Shown: positions 43,460 to 56,037, numbered from the stretch's first letter. The stretch: 64,000 nt of DNA from Psococerastis gibbosa (GCA_963971405.1 OZ020484.1:41562770-41626769); one strand, 5' to 3'. Notes: generated by a model from the sequence alone, not told the origin. A program made the numbers and translations.

Positions 43460-45805
43460 AAAAAACTGCAAATTGGCGTAATGACGTAATAGTATATCTA
43501 AAATACAAATTTCGATTGAATTTGAACTATAATCTACTTTTTCGTGCTGATTCCCTTGTTATAAAGTTTCATAAAAAAGAAAAAGATTTGAGCTCTGGAG
43601 CTCTGGAAATGGTATTAAAGAAACTTCTATGCCTACTACTGGTCAAGATATGTAGGGTTTGTCCAGTTATCCCAATTTGAAAATTGGGCTCATAGCACCT
43701 AATGGAACCCCCTAAATTGTTGATTTACTAAATGTTTCTTTATCTAAGGGTGACCTAATATTATATCATGAAGAGTTATCACTTGACTTGTAATTTTTGC
43801 TCGAAATTGGCTAAATGAAAAAAAAAAGATATTCCCTGTTCACTGCCGCTGAGCTGTCTTTGATCCATTCATCGATCTTTTTTTGCTGAAATCTGAATAT
43901 TGAAGAGCAGCTCCTTGTCTATGGAAAAATGAAGGAAAATTCTGGTTTTACTGTAATATCTTCCTAATTTTACCTAATCCCGTCAGCACCTTTGACGTTT
44001 TCAGCTTGTCTCTAAAAAATTGCGTTTTCTTAAATGATTTCACCCCGGGGATTGGATGTTTTTGAACGTATTTGTCTTGGTGCTGCATTGCCATAGTTAC
44101 GGCCCTGATGTCAAGTAGAAAGAAAGGTGAGTGTGCTTCAACACCCCACTCCCACTCCCCCCTCGTTTTCAGTCCCAGCTAACTCCATTCCCTCTGTCTT
44201 TACCACAGAAAGAAATGAACGTTATTCCAAGATGTAATATTTTCCATAACTTGGAAACGTAGAAAAACAAAATGAATTTAAATGAGTTGATTGTTATACC
44301 TGAATTAGTATTATAAGAAACGACAATTAAGTTTTTTTCTATGTTGAAACCGGTCAGTTTGAAACCATACTGCAGGATTTTGCCTTTGGTTGGTCTTTGT
44401 CCTTTTAACTCGGTTTATACGTTACTACCTTTCCCTATTTAGTTCAGGTAGCTGCCGTGGCAGTCCCAGGACCAAGTACTGTTCCTTGCTTCGCTATAAT
44501 CCGGGTATCATTCGTCCCCGTCCCACAAACACCTATCAGACCTGCCAGTGTTTGCACATTCTGACAGTTTTTTTGACAGTCTTTATCATGTACACGGTCA
44601 ATGAGACCATCGAATAGCAGCAGCAGGACATACAGATCATTCGGCAATGTTCTGCTCGAAGACATTGTTATGGGAAATGTCAGAATTCTTTTCTGCACCC
44701 CCTAAAATCTAAGAAATCTCACTGGAGCCGAATTTTCCCAAGTGAGGTTTTTTTACATTTCCACCAGTAATCTAGAGATTAAGTACCATATTGATTGAAA
44801 GGCAACTTTTGTTTTGATAAATTTAGAAAGAAGCAAATTGCAACGAAATTCTGCAAGTCAGCCCATACTAAATGTATATTTTCTTCAAAACAGAATGTGT
44901 TGAGACCTTGGGTTACATGCCACTATCGAAATCCCATAGGTCGTTTGCACCTGCAGGCATAAGCTACCTACTGATAACATACGAGTACATTTCTTGATTA
45001 AGTTAGACTCGTGCCTACTCGGCCGAGTTGGATAGCCTCATTATTAGCTAAACATTGGATGTTGATACCCATACCGGTAACCTATTCTGTAATCAGCGTT
45101 GGTGCCTGGTGGTCGCTCTCTTAAGATATAACTGGAGGGGAAACCCTCATAGGTGTATAACATCAGATTTCCCTTGAAATATAGATTTTAGAGCTATAAC
45201 AATGAGGTCGCATCCATTAGAACAAATGTTCTATGTTTTGATAGATGCATAGCGTGTTGCCGACACCAATGTGCCGCAGGAGTTATAGAACTGCATTTAT
45301 ATATATTTAAAAAAAACGGATATCGAGAGTTTTTGGTCGAAGGAGTTGAGTAACACGCCCCCCTCTAAAGATTTGACGAGTTAACACTTGATAGAATTGG
45401 GTTTTCTTTAATGGATTTGCACAATACAAAAAAGTGCAGGGAATTTTAACTATATATAATAAATCAGATTTTAATGTTTATATTATATTATTTCATATAA
45501 ACCCGCGAAAACCAATCGATTTAATAAAACTTTTGCACCTGTCCCCCCTCTGGTTCCAATCTTAGCTACGCCCATGGTTAGCTACTATACATAAAAATGT
45601 AGGGAACATTTCTTCTAAGGATGTGGGCTAATTGATAGCTTCTTGATAAATATTTCCGGTTGAATTTGATTTAGCTAAAAAACAAAAGAAACGAATAGTG
45701 AGGATTTGGGGTGACTGGTGAGGCCTGAATTTCTTGGTATTGGTTAGTTTTCATTATTCTATACGAAAACATATACTTGAGTAAACCATTAGTTATCCGA
45801 TAGAT
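43460..45805. other. Intergenic; dispersed repeat copy at 44450-44640
   Basis: Only the minus-oriented copy of the repeat described at 6840-6990 is recognised (reverse TTCGATGGTCTCATTGACCG, GTACATGATAAAGACTG). The open frames there come from this repeat. Nothing else is supported. Confidence 0.5.
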
Positions 45806-45813
45806 CTTACGAG

Positions 45814-45987
45814 CAGGGCCGTAGCCAGGATTTTTTCGGGGGGGGGGGGGGTTCAGAAATTTCATCGGAAATTACATAGTGGTTTTTATTTTTCCTCTCA
45901 AAATGCTATTCTATTTAGTATCAAGCCATTTCATTTCGGGGGGGGGGGGGGTTGAACCCCCATGAACCCCCCTTGGCTACGGCCTTG
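45814..45987. mobile_element. hAT-like MITE with 8-bp duplication and G14-class runs (174 bp)
   Basis: Exact duplications CTTACGAG at 45806-45813 and 45988-45995. Termini CAGGGCCGTAGCCAGG and (complement) CAAGGCCGTAGCCAAGG are inverted. Long G-runs lie inside both ends. A half copy is at 57630-57700. Confidence 0.85.
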
Positions 45988-46590
45988 CTTACGAGTTACG
46001 GGTAATTTCAGTGGTGATGAACCCAAGCTCAAGAAAAAGCTTGGTTTGGCTTGTAGCTTGTATGGTTAAGAAACATACCATGCTTTTTATAGATTTTTAA
46101 TTATGCAATAATGCATATATTTAGATTATGAACATTATTTCAACAGATAGTTGAATGCGCCAAAAAGTCCCCTAACCAATCTTTAAATTTTTTTAGCTTG
46201 GAAACAAACCAAACGCCAAGATTTTCCCAGATCAAACTCGAATCCTAGCTCAACTAATTTGTTCCCATGAGAAGTCAAGTTTTAGAAGAAAAAAAAATTG
46301 GAATGGTTTGGCTTCATCACTAAAATTGCGAGAGGCATTCTTGGAGTAAATTGGTAAATTGAAAAGAGTAGCAATGGTGGTTTGTATAAGAAGAAAATTT
46401 TTGTCTCACGCGAAAATCAATGGAGGATCCTATCAGGATTCAGTCGGTGCAGCACGTGAACGAGTTTAAACCCAACTTTGCTCCCAAAAACTTCCCTTTG
46501 GCCTTCTCCAAGTTTCTTTTTCATGTGAGATTGTAGCTAAAGGTCACCTCGCCCTCTTGTGTTCTTTATTCTCAATTTGTAATTTGTATA

Positions 46591-46920
46591 TAAGGCTGAG
46601 TTTTAAAAATGTTCTGGTTGCAAAGAACGACCGTGTAATTTTGATGAAACTATAATTATTTTTTAGTTCCACAGCCGTTTAGATTCGAAAATGGTTATGT
46701 GAAAAAGATAAGAAAAAATCCCATGAACAAAATTAATGAAAATACAAACTTTCGCAGTAAATTTATATTTTCTAACCTGAACTACAGATGCATAGAAAAA
46801 TACTATTTAGTGTCGAATATTCTTAAATAAGTCGGCTAGAAAGCTTGTATTTTCATATCTATTCAACTGTGGAGCAAGAAATTACTAGTAATTAATTTCG
46901 TTAAAATGACAAGACCAATT
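46591..46920. mobile_element. Fragment of the 35861 MITE family
   Basis: AAGGCTGAGTTTTAAAAATG, AGTTCCACAGCCG and an internal CAAGCTT/AAAGCTTG-like arm recur from 35861-36241. The right terminus is lost. Confidence 0.6.
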
Positions 46921-46944
46921 TACAGGATATTTTGAAATCTCTAC

Positions 46945-47101
46945 CTTAATTGGAGTTTTTCTCGGTAGATCCGCAGCAGATGTGCCAATCCACCGAAACA
47001 ATCCGAAGAATGGGGTAGCGTCAGTTGGAGATGGGACGTAAAATGGAACGTAATTTTGAATGTCGAAAATCCATTTTTGTTTGACTTTTTTGCTTGTCCC
47101 A
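46945..47101 (-). CDS. Candidate orphan exon (52 codons)
   Basis: On the minus strand TTTTTCCTTGCAG precedes 157 nt that ends AAG|GTAGAG. One frame is open throughout (1 nt plus 52 codons, ending in phase 0) and looks protein-like: GTSKKVKQKWIFDIQNYVPF, then PSPTDATPFFGLFRWIGTSA. A second frame is also open, so coding is not certain. No family recognised and no partner exon found. A MITE starts 93 bp upstream. Confidence 0.35.
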
Positions 47102-47193
47102 CTGCAAGGAAAAAATAAACAAAACACAGAAGTATGCAAGCTAAAACATGAGACATAAACTCGTTGCCAAGATTCGTACATGGCAAACAATTA

Positions 47194-47454
47194 GGCGGCA
47201 ATTCCACCGGCGATTTTACTTCATTTGTTATTGGAGATTTTTTATTTGTTATGTTTTAAGGAGACTATTATGTAGATACTTAACTTATCTATTATAAATT
47301 AAGTAATAATATGGTAGAGACTTATTAATGATGCCTGCTCCCATATTATAACTTGATTTATAATAGATGAGTTAAGTATCTGCATAATAGTCTCCTTAAA
47401 ACAAAACAAACAAAAAATCACAAATGAAGTAAAATCGCCGGAGGAATTGCCGCC
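47194..47454. mobile_element. MITE, about 105-bp inverted ends, TTA duplication (261 bp)
   Basis: GGCGGCAATTCCACCGGCGA on the left and the complement of GGCGGCAATTCCTCCGGCGA on the right. Identity continues through GTTTTAAGGAGACTATTATG to the centre, so it is nearly a perfect hairpin. TTA lies at 47191-47193 and 47455-47457. Confidence 0.9.
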
Positions 47455-47459
47455 TTAAC

Positions 47460-48870
47460 AAAACACCAATAAAATAGGATCCTGTTATCGTTATGATTAA
47501 ACCGTATCCTTAGTATTTAACAATTAAAAAGGCGACTTTGATTTTAAGATTTTACATATTGCCAAGAAGAGTAGACTACTCACGGTACAAGGGAGCGCAA
47601 CTATTACAAAAATTGTAAGGATTAGATATTGTAAATATACGTATAGTATTCTTATTATTATTATATATTGTAGTTTCGAAATGAGGCTATTGCGAAGAAC
47701 TATACTAAACGTAGCCTTTTCATGTAGCTTATTCCTTTACTGGCGTTACATTTTTAATTGTTAAATGCTAAGAACACGATCCTGTGTTATTTATGATCTG
47801 ATAATACGTAATACCATGTACGTACTGAATCTTGACGAGTTTATGTTTTAGCTTGCTTACTTTTGTGTTTTGTTTATTTCTTTCTTGCACTTGACGAATG
47901 CGTGAGCCGAATCCGGCCGTTAATTTTATAATTATAACGTAAAACTACTAAGCATTTTTATTTTTACCATGAATGAGCTAAGGTTTTGCAAAGTTAATAA
48001 GGAGACTATAATGCATATTAGAGTTAGCTAAACCAAAATTAACATTAAGAAATTAACTTTGACAAAGGAACACAATAATGTTCGGCATGAACTGTCATCT
48101 ACAAAGGGAACAAGCCAGCACAGAACTTACACTTTATCAACGATTTGAGACTTGCTCAATTTGTGCTAAGTTGATTTTATTTCGCTCTCCAACTTTGTTC
48201 GTATGAATCGCTTCGTTGACAGTGTTGGCTGCCTGGAGTTTGCCATTTTTTTTCTCTCCAACTAGCGTCTTTGCTGACACTGCGTAGCGTCGTCATGGCA
48301 TCCTAAACAAGAAATGTCTTTAATTTTTGACAAGGACACGACGTATGTATGCGGCAGGCTTCCATGCTAACATTATGATGGATGTCAGTTTGAAGTTTCA
48401 TTCCAGATCCTCGACTCTATCTGCATCATTGGGCTGCCGAATGATTTTCTATTTGAAATTATGTAAAATATTTCTTTTTTGCATTAATAAAGTAATATTT
48501 AGGTATTTTTCATAGTGAGAGCTTAATGAACAACAATTTCAAGTTTTGGATCGTCTTCTTTTTAAACTCCAGTGCGTTGAATCGGCGTGTTCATGCTAAG
48601 TTGACGGGGGAATGGAATTTTATTCAAACAGCTGAGGAGGTTTTGTTAGCGGTGGCGAGTTAGTCTCAAACAAGGTCTCTATTGTAATATCAAAATATTT
48701 CTCTATTCTGATCGATATCAGTCAACTCTACACGATGAGGCTGCGTGTAAGAGGGGGCCAACTGGATTCTCCTCGCTCCATAAATCACTTGCTCCATATT
48801 CACCTTCACTATCACTGGAGATTGCTAAACAGTCCACTTCCTTGGGGTAGCTACGACCATCCGTAGTCAA
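47460..48870. other. Intergenic, nothing recognised
   Basis: AT-rich. No exon-like frame with splice sites and no repeat termini. Confidence 0.4.
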
Positions 48871-48872
48871 TT

Positions 48873-49170
48873 ATTGTCCGAAGGATTTGTTCCCAAGCCC
48901 AGGCCTCAGTGTTGGAATGGAGAGTGGCGTATCAGGAACAACGCCGAAACCTATGCAAAATGGGGAAGACATAGATCGTGTTATAAAAGCGCAAAATGGC
49001 TGGGGCACGTTGTAAGAATGTCTGAAGATCACTTGCTGAACACTATGTACAAAGCTAGCATGATGGGAGACGACTGCAACAACGTCGACGATACCGCTGG
49101 AAGGGCGAATTAGAAACCGACCTCCGAGGTGACGCGAGGAGTGTTGCCGAAGCAGGACAAAGAAAGTGTT
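48873..49170 (+). mobile_element. LINE C-terminal fragment, degraded
   Basis: The plus frame reads EWRIRNNAETYAKWGR then SAKWLGHVVRMSEDHLLN, the usual end-domain pattern of RTE-like elements. Broken afterwards. Confidence 0.75.
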
Positions 49171-49641
49171 AGAACGCTCCTTGGATTAATTGTCTGCAGC
49201 GATCCTTGGAGTTATGAACATATATGACTCAATAACCTTATTCTTTACTTCTTTCTTGGCGTCTTGTGGGAGTCACCCTCGGCTCCCCAGGTGGCTACTT
49301 CCAAAAACCTTACCTATTGCAATGCAGCCTATAGTGCTGGGTATCTGCGTACAACAACAGCAGCTGTTGACACGAAAGTATTGTATAAACTCCATATATT
49401 TAGAAGGCACATCGTCCGGCTCGTAGTTACATGGTGGGTTGAACGAAAACGGTGTCCGGAGATGGATATATATAGGCTACTGTGCTTTTTATTACATAAC
49501 TTGTTTATTATTTTTTTTTTATATTTCTAATTTTTATTTCAATTCTGTGAAATCTTCATAGAATAAATCTTACATTGTAAGCATACGGTATTATTCTATT
49601 CAGTTAAGCTTCCCTACGACCTTTAACTGTGAACTGCGGTG

Positions 49642-50171
49642 TATATGGAGTATGCACCGAGAACCAAATAATTACAAAGGCTTTCAACAGAGCAGGAGGC
49701 AAATGATTAAGCAGTAGAAACTGTTGTTGTTGTTTCGAACGCCTGCTTTCAGCATTTCTGCTTTAAGCAATCCTGTTGTCAGCCTGGCGGGGGGAGTGAG
49801 TCTGTTTGTTAACCTGAGGCACCCTAAGGGCAGACTCTTTCACCTCGGGGGAAAGGGGAGTTGGCTGACTAGGTGGACCTCCTGATTATAGTGGATTCCG
49901 AACCACTTGGGGAACATGATAAAGTCACACGACTAAATCGGAGGTGACCAGGACTCGACACGTACCTACACTTAAATAAGCGCGTTATCATGTCCCACCA
50001 TGTTCCCCTACCAACGCTGTGCACACTACCAAGTTTGCCGCAGTTTAAAACATGCTCTGTTCTAATGGAATCAACATGGTAAGGCCGTTCTATATGGAGT
50101 ATGCATCGAGAACCAAATAATTACAAGGCTTTCAACAGAGCAGGAGGCAAATGATTAAGCAGTAGAAACTG
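49642..50171. repeat. 82-bp direct duplication flanking a SINE
   Basis: TATATGGAGTATGCA.CGAGA through GCAGTAGAAACTG is present at 49642-49723 (82 bp) and 50091-50171 (81 bp, one substitution and one A missing). The two copies abut the SINE ends exactly, so this is a very long target-site duplication. Confidence 0.85.
49724..50090 (-). mobile_element. SINE (CAA-tail type), near full length
   Basis: The reverse complement of the 20163-20542 element, from the TTGTTGTTGTTT tail at 49724 to the head near GGTAAGGCCGTTC at 50090. All shared blocks are present, including TCCGAACCACTTGGGGAACA. It is inserted in hairpin-element copy 4. Confidence 0.9.
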
Positions 50172-50420
50172 GGCTGATTGGCCGTAGTCGATCTGAAAGC
50201 GTACATCTAAACGTTTGGCCAACACCAGGGGGCGACATCTTTAGCGGCTCATCGTAGATTTGCCTCTTGCTATACTAAGCCTCCAAGGTAAAATCTTAGA
50301 AGTCTATCTAAAGATGTCGACCGTAGATGTTGACGAAACATTCGGAAGTAGCGTACACTTTCAAATCGACCACGGCCCCTCAGCCCGGGTGCTGCTGCTT
50401 CGTCAGCTCTGCAACATGTT
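50092..50420 (+). mobile_element. Hairpin element, Penelope-like terminal unit, copy 4
   Basis: The left inverted arm (TTACAAGGCTTTCAACAGAG, GCTGATTGGCCGTAGTCGAT) and right arm (AAGATGTCGACCGTAGATGT, TGACGAAACATTCGGAAG, CGACCACGGCCCCTCAGCCC) meet near 50270. It is more diverged than copy 1, and the core is CTAAAGAT...GACGAAACAT. It was split by the SINE at 49724-50090. Confidence 0.75.
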
Positions 50421-50945
50421 CTTGGGGGCATCCCGCTACTTCTCTTATGAACAGTCATTGAAAAGTCGCAGCAGGGTGATCCAAAAAAAAATATATATAT
50501 ATATATTTGTATCCCGTCTTTCCTATTTAGAACTCTGGGTGGGCATAGTTGTAATTCCCAGGCCCAGTGGGTAAACATGGCCCACAGGCCACAGATAAAC
50601 CCAGTTGTGTATAGTTTTTTCAAAACTAAAGGGTATAACAATAAGCCTGCCTATGGGCAGTGTTGAACAGTAGGAACCTTAACCAAGACTTGTGTGGCTC
50701 GTGTAGTGCTTACTGTTTATCTGAGACGTGGTATTTATCATTCACCTTCGGTACAATTTAAGTCTGTCGAATGTCGATGAGTATAGAAATTTATGTAAAT
50801 TAACTGCTTTTTAGTAAAAAGTTACTATTATACAGTAATTCTTAGCTCTCTACCCCATTTCAACAGACTTATAAGCGACAAGCTGTGGCCCCACCATTGA
50901 GTAGCCTATTTAACGTTATTATTGTTATTATTTATTGGCATATAC

Positions 50946-52030
50946 GCAGTTAGAAGCATGCTAGAACTACACAGAGAGGCAAACACACCACTGCACCATA
51001 TCTTTATTGACCTGGAGAAAGCATACGACCGAATACCTAGAGACCTGATCTGGTAATGCCTGAAGAAAAGAGGTGTTGTGCTAGAGTATGTCCGAGCTAT
51101 CCAAGACATGTATGAGGGTTGCACAACTAGGGTAAAGAGCGCTGCAGGACTCAGTGAAGGTTTTAACGTTCAGTATGGGCTACATCAAGGCTCAGCACTT
51201 AGCCCTTTCCTCTTTGTAACTATAATGGACACGATCACGAAAAGCTTCCAAGGGGAAGCCCCTGCAAGCCTGTTATTCGCGGATGACGTGGTAGTAAGCA
51301 CGAATGGGAGAAGGGAAGGCGAAGCAGAGCTAAATAAATGGGTGGAACGCCTAGAAAAAGAGGGCCTGAAGGTAAACAGGAGCAAAACCGAGTACATGGA
51401 ATGCGGGAAACCAGAACCAGGCACTCTAAAAATAGGTGACCAAGAACTTAAGAAAGTGGAGACATTTAAGTATCTAGGTAGCACCCCTGAACAAAACGGT
51501 GGATGTGAAGAAGACGTGAAAGGAAGAATAAAAGCAGGCTGGGGGAAATTTCATGACGTGGCACCAATCCTCACAGACAGAAAAATGCCAAAGAAGCTCA
51601 AGGGTCGAATATATAAGCAAGTGATCCGACCATGCTGTTCGGTGCAGAGTGTTGGGCGGTCAGGAAGTGAGATGAACACAAAATCGACGTGGCGGAGATG
51701 AGAATGCTACGAAGAGCGTGTGGACCGCAAGACCGGCCCCCAAATGAGGACATAAGGTTGGAGATGAAAACTGGTGATGTCGCACTGAAGCTAAGGGAAA
51801 GAAGACTCAGTTGGTGGGGCCACGTCCAGAGGAGGGAGGAAAGTGAGGAAACATCCCTCCTAAAGCGTACACAGAATATGACACTCCCTGGACCCCGCCC
51901 CCGGGGAAGACCGAAAATGACACTCCCCAGAAAAATCGAAGAAGACATAAGGACTCTCGCCCTGAACAAAGAAGACGCTGTAAACAGAGTTGTTTGGAAA
52001 CGCCGCTGCCGTGCCGCCGACCCTCCCTGA
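50946..52030 (+). mobile_element. 5'-truncated RTE-like LINE with broken reverse transcriptase
   Basis: The frame opens SMLELHREANTPLHHIFIDL then EKAYDRIPRDLIW (motif A) and has a TAA at 51054-51056. It continues open with YGLHQGSALSPFLF, LLFADDVVVSTNG (catalytic FADD) and VETFKYLGSTPE. A one-base frame change near 51630 moves the rest (MLFGAECWAVRK, a TGA stop, then MRMLRRACG, RRLSWWGHVQRRE and RGRPKMTLPRKI) to another frame ending at about 52030. The 3' end is GTAAAAGTAAAAGTAAG. Two stops and a frameshift make it inactive. Confidence 0.9.
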
Positions 52031-52933
52031 GGACAAAGGCGATGTAAAAGTAAAAGTAAGTATTGTTATAAGAATGACCAAGTCGAGTAGGAGCAAAATG
52101 AGATAGGTAACTTTTTGTCCAATTTACATTTCGTATACAATTTGGTATTTGCTTCGTGGTAATGATTGGAGATGTCAAAAAATGTGCGCACTTGTAAGTC
52201 TATGTTTAGGCCCGATCCCACTATCGCTTGGAAAGTATCGGTAAGAAATACTGCGTGGTACCACCAATTTGCAATGGAATTCCTTACTTTACCTTTCTCC
52301 GTTACGTTACTTTCCATACTTTTTAAGCGGTGATGGTCGGACCTGGCCTAAGTCAAAGGGAGTTAGTACGACGATGCAATGGAGCAATGGTGAGAATGAG
52401 TTGGTTAGTTTCCATAATTTTACCAAGTTTATTGCGATGCCATTGCAATGTTGCCCGTTGGCCACGCTGCCGTGCCTAAGTTGTTTGGTTAGACGCCAGC
52501 GCGGCATTGTAAGATGAGTGCATTGTTGATAGGCTAATCAAATACGTTGAATTTATTGATATGGAAATTTTGTAGGTTAGATCTGTTTAATTCGCAATGA
52601 CCGCTGGTTGTCTGCAGGCAGCCTCGATTCCCGTTCCATTCTAGAGAAGAGAGACCATCGCACTTGTTCATATACTCCGTTTTAGCTCTCTGGCTTGTAC
52701 ATAACGTCTCCAGCCAGATTCCAGAGTCCAGACTCGCTTCGTAACATACCCAAACCCATACTGGCTCACAGAGGTGTGCCAGATTTTATTATAATTCCTA
52801 CCCTTTCCATGGTGCTGATAACATGCCGGGTCTTTTTTCATTTTGGGTGCACAATGAGGGGTTGGTTGAAGTACATAATAATAATAGAAACATCTTGTGT
52901 AACCATATTATTGAGTTTGAATGGGACTGTCAT

Positions 52934-53010
52934 CAGGGACGGATCCAGCACACTTGGGGGTTTTTGGGCGGCAGCTACCCCCCTGCCTCCCGTATCCATA
53001 ATCCATGATT
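52934..53010. mobile_element. hAT-like MITE half
   Basis: CAGGGACGGATCCAGC, the terminus shared with 32546-32698, is followed by a G-rich and C-rich stretch. The right end is only partly recognisable. Confidence 0.5.
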
Positions 53011-53019
53011 GTCATTCGT

Positions 53020-54810
53020 GTTGGTTTTTAGCTAAATATCTGTCCTTCAGCCACGACATGTAGCCGGGATTTATTAATTTTAAGCCGGTATTACTACTTG
53101 GCGGACATTATTGTTTTTCTTAATTAATTTTCCAAGGTAGGTACTAGTTACACTCAGCAGGGACCATAATAGGCAAAAAGGCTTCATTGCATACTCAAAT
53201 GCATACCCCAAAAGTATGAAGAGACAAAAACTGATACCTAATGTCAATCAACCTACACCGGCTATAAACGACAATGGACAAGCAGATAATGCTTGCTATA
53301 GCCATTAACACGTCAGAAATTCATTATTGGTCTTCATAAAAAGGAGTATTTGCTTCGAGAATAAAAGGCAGAAGAAAAAGCTATTGAAATGCATTCATAT
53401 CCATTCATGTCCTGTACCTATGTACAAAATCACCTTTTAATTGAGGCATCATAATCTGCCCCTGAAACTTAACAAATTTATTAATAATCAGAAATAAATA
53501 CCTGTAGGTTTGATTTTATGATTTATTAATTTTTGCACCGGTGGTTGAGGGGAGCATCCTTAGGATTATTCCCTGAAACTAAAAAGATGTAAACCCTCAG
53601 AATAGTGGTTCATAGTTCAGATACCAGATACACATCATTTGGAAGAACCCAACATTGCTATTTACTAAAAGACAAAATTAATTTTCGGTACAGCTCAAAG
53701 AGAATTTAAATGAAACTATGCCGATTGCCGTGCTCCACAACAGCGAAGTTCTTGTTTTATGTGTATGTAAGGTTCTTAGAAAATTTGTGGTTTCTTGCGA
53801 GGAGGAGGGACTTTGTGTGAAGTTGTACGAGCTAAGTATGATATTGTCGTCGGATATTATTAAAGCTCAACCGTACTGTCAATGCAAGTTAAAGTAAGTT
53901 TCACTTTGAATTGATTTACCAGTACTGGGTAATAGGAAATAGTAGCACAAGGTACCAGCGAGCCTACTATCGCGATTATTATGAATCTTAGCCTGGGATT
54001 AAAAAAATAAACAGGATAATTCTAGAATGGAAAGTGCTTTGTTTACATTTTTAACCCCAATAAGTTAATAGCATAGAAATATATTAACTGGAGCGGCTGG
54101 AGCCATAATGTACCTTAGTGCGAGGCACCCGTTAACCAGCATAAGCCAACTATCGGAGATAAGTACCAACGCAAAAAATATCCAAGTCTTACACATAGCA
54201 GCAAAGCAGAACGGATACCTGGCTGGACCCGGTCAAAAACTCTGTACTTAGCTTGTGCAGACTATTTTCTTCGCCAAATTGCGTAGATATCTTGTGCAGG
54301 CTACACTAGCAGCCATATTGATAACGGTCTCCAGCCACGGGATGGTTAGTAGTAAACGACATATTAGGCCCGCAGGTTAACTAAAAATGTAAACAAACTA
54401 TTTTTATAATGCAATATTATAAAATTGTTTTGTTCACATTTTTTACTTCGGTAATAAGTTAACATAGTAGTTCTACGGCTGCTGATAATGCACTTCTTGC
54501 AAGTCTAGCGTGACGTACCATTTAATTTGTTATAATTAATGATTAATTCTCTCAATTGACAGTAGCGAACGAATCGAAGTTACTGGTGTGCGTATACGGT
54601 TAGACAGACAGCCTTACTAGGCAACTGCAGTCTATGTGGATTTATGTAAGGAGTCCACCCCCTCCCCCATTTTTTCCTTCTCATTACCAACATGCAGATT
54701 GCAGTCCTTATGGATATTGCTGTATTGTATGTATTACAGAAAGTTGTGACCCATTTTAATTTGTTTTTCCATTGAAATGCAATAAAAAAGTAAATTCGTG
54801 TCGGGGTGGT
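53020..54810. other. Intergenic with old repeats
   Basis: 53240-53300 holds the CCTACACCGGCTATAAACG dispersed repeat. 54000-54110 and 54360-54480 resemble the 12638 MITE (TTAGGCCCGCAGG, CCAATAAGTTAA). No exon recognised. Confidence 0.5.
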
Positions 54811-54817
54811 ACTACCC

Positions 54818-55045
54818 GTGGTACAGGAGTTTTCAGGTTGCATCAACAGCCTCCTGTTTAACCTATCGACAGTCAGGGAAGACTGCCGGGACCGCCGGCT
54901 TTACATGCCCTCCGAAGCATGGTAGTCAGAAGATAAATAATTGTACCACTAGAAAATTTTGGCATTCGGGCGGGACTCGAACCAGTCACCTTCTGGATGA
55001 TGGTCCGAGTCGTTACCTCTACGCCATTCTGACTACTTTTTTTTA
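54818..55045 (-). mobile_element. tRNA-derived SINE copy
   Basis: Reverse B-box GGACTCGAACC (about 54974), TGGATGATGGTCCGAGTCGT, ACATGCCCTCCGAAGCATGG and GGGAAGACTGCCGGGACCGC are the complement of the family body. Confidence 0.8.
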
Positions 55046-55284
55046 TTGAAATGCAATTGGTTTGCATCTGGCGAAATTTCCTTTTAAATCAAATACGTTG
55101 CCAATTGTCTAGGTTGAATGAGGCACCTAAATTGTGTGTACTATTGACCAACAGATTTCTAATAACTCACAAAAAATTTCCTGCAAATGCTTGCAAAATT
55201 CCTAAAAAAAAACATGCTCCCTCGAATCTGGAAAAAAAATCATATTCATTCAGATTCAGGTTATTATATAATTAATACAATCGA

Positions 55285-55404
55285 GCACAAGGGGGCCCGG
55301 GAGAAAATGAGTGAAAAATAGGAATGAAATAGTGGGGCTTTGAAGACCCTAATGGAGGGGGGGCTATAGCCCCCATAGCCCCCCCCCCCGTAGATCCACG
55401 CCTG
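55285..55404. repeat. Right part of a GC-rich element like 63022-63318
   Basis: GAGCACAAGGGGGCCCGGGA, AAATAGTGGGG, ACCCTAATGGAGGGGGGG and CGTAGATCCACGCCTG match the right half of 63022-63318. Confidence 0.7.
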
Positions 55405-55899
55405 ACTAAGGGTCATATTCTAGTTGTAAAAGAGATGGCCAGTGACTACGAATCGCCTTTTTCACAGGGCCGCCCCCTGGAAAAGTTTCATGGGAGCCAT
55501 GAGAATTTCGCATTGCTCGAAAGTTCATATTCTCAATTTGTCGGGAATTTTCGCAAGTATTATAGCTAGTACATTTAAACACACATGTTATTATCGTTAC
55601 CATTGGTCCTTCGAGAAGCGTTTTTCAGGGAATACACTGACATCAAACGATCTGCATTCTGGAATTCGGGGGGCGTCCCATTCGACTGCTCACTTTTTTG
55701 CATTATGCACCATTGCAGCCTGGTTCAGCAATTTTAAAGAAGCGGGGTCTGTAGCTTAGGCTGAATTCCATTCACGCTGGTGCATGTAGAGAGTTCAACC
55801 TACCGCAGTGCCGATGCCATGAAAATTCGCGTTGAACATCTTATAAATGTCTAAATATGACTTTGTAGTTACGAGCCCCCCCCCCCCCTGTCTGTCTTA

Positions 55900-56037
55900 G
55901 GCGCAGATTCCACCAACGTCAATAGTTATATTAAATGTTTTTGACGTGGTAGCAGACATTTTTAGACTGTCTAAAAATGTCTGCTACCACGTCAAAAAAC
56001 ATTTAATATCACTATTGACGTTGGTGGAATCAGCGCC
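55900..56037. mobile_element. MITE, TTA duplication (138 bp), near-perfect hairpin
   Basis: GGCGCAGATTCCACCAACGT to the complement of GGCGCTGATTCCACCAACGT. TTA lies at 55897-55899 and 56038-56040. The interior has ACGTGGTAGCAGACATTTTT mirrored. Confidence 0.9.

Noticed and set aside
50270..50641. 123-residue minus-strand open frame
   Set aside because: Lies across hairpin copy 4 and AT-repeat sequence; no independent coding evidence.
52066..52517. Open frames right of the LINE
   Set aside because: Short, overlapping on both strands, and without recognisable motifs.
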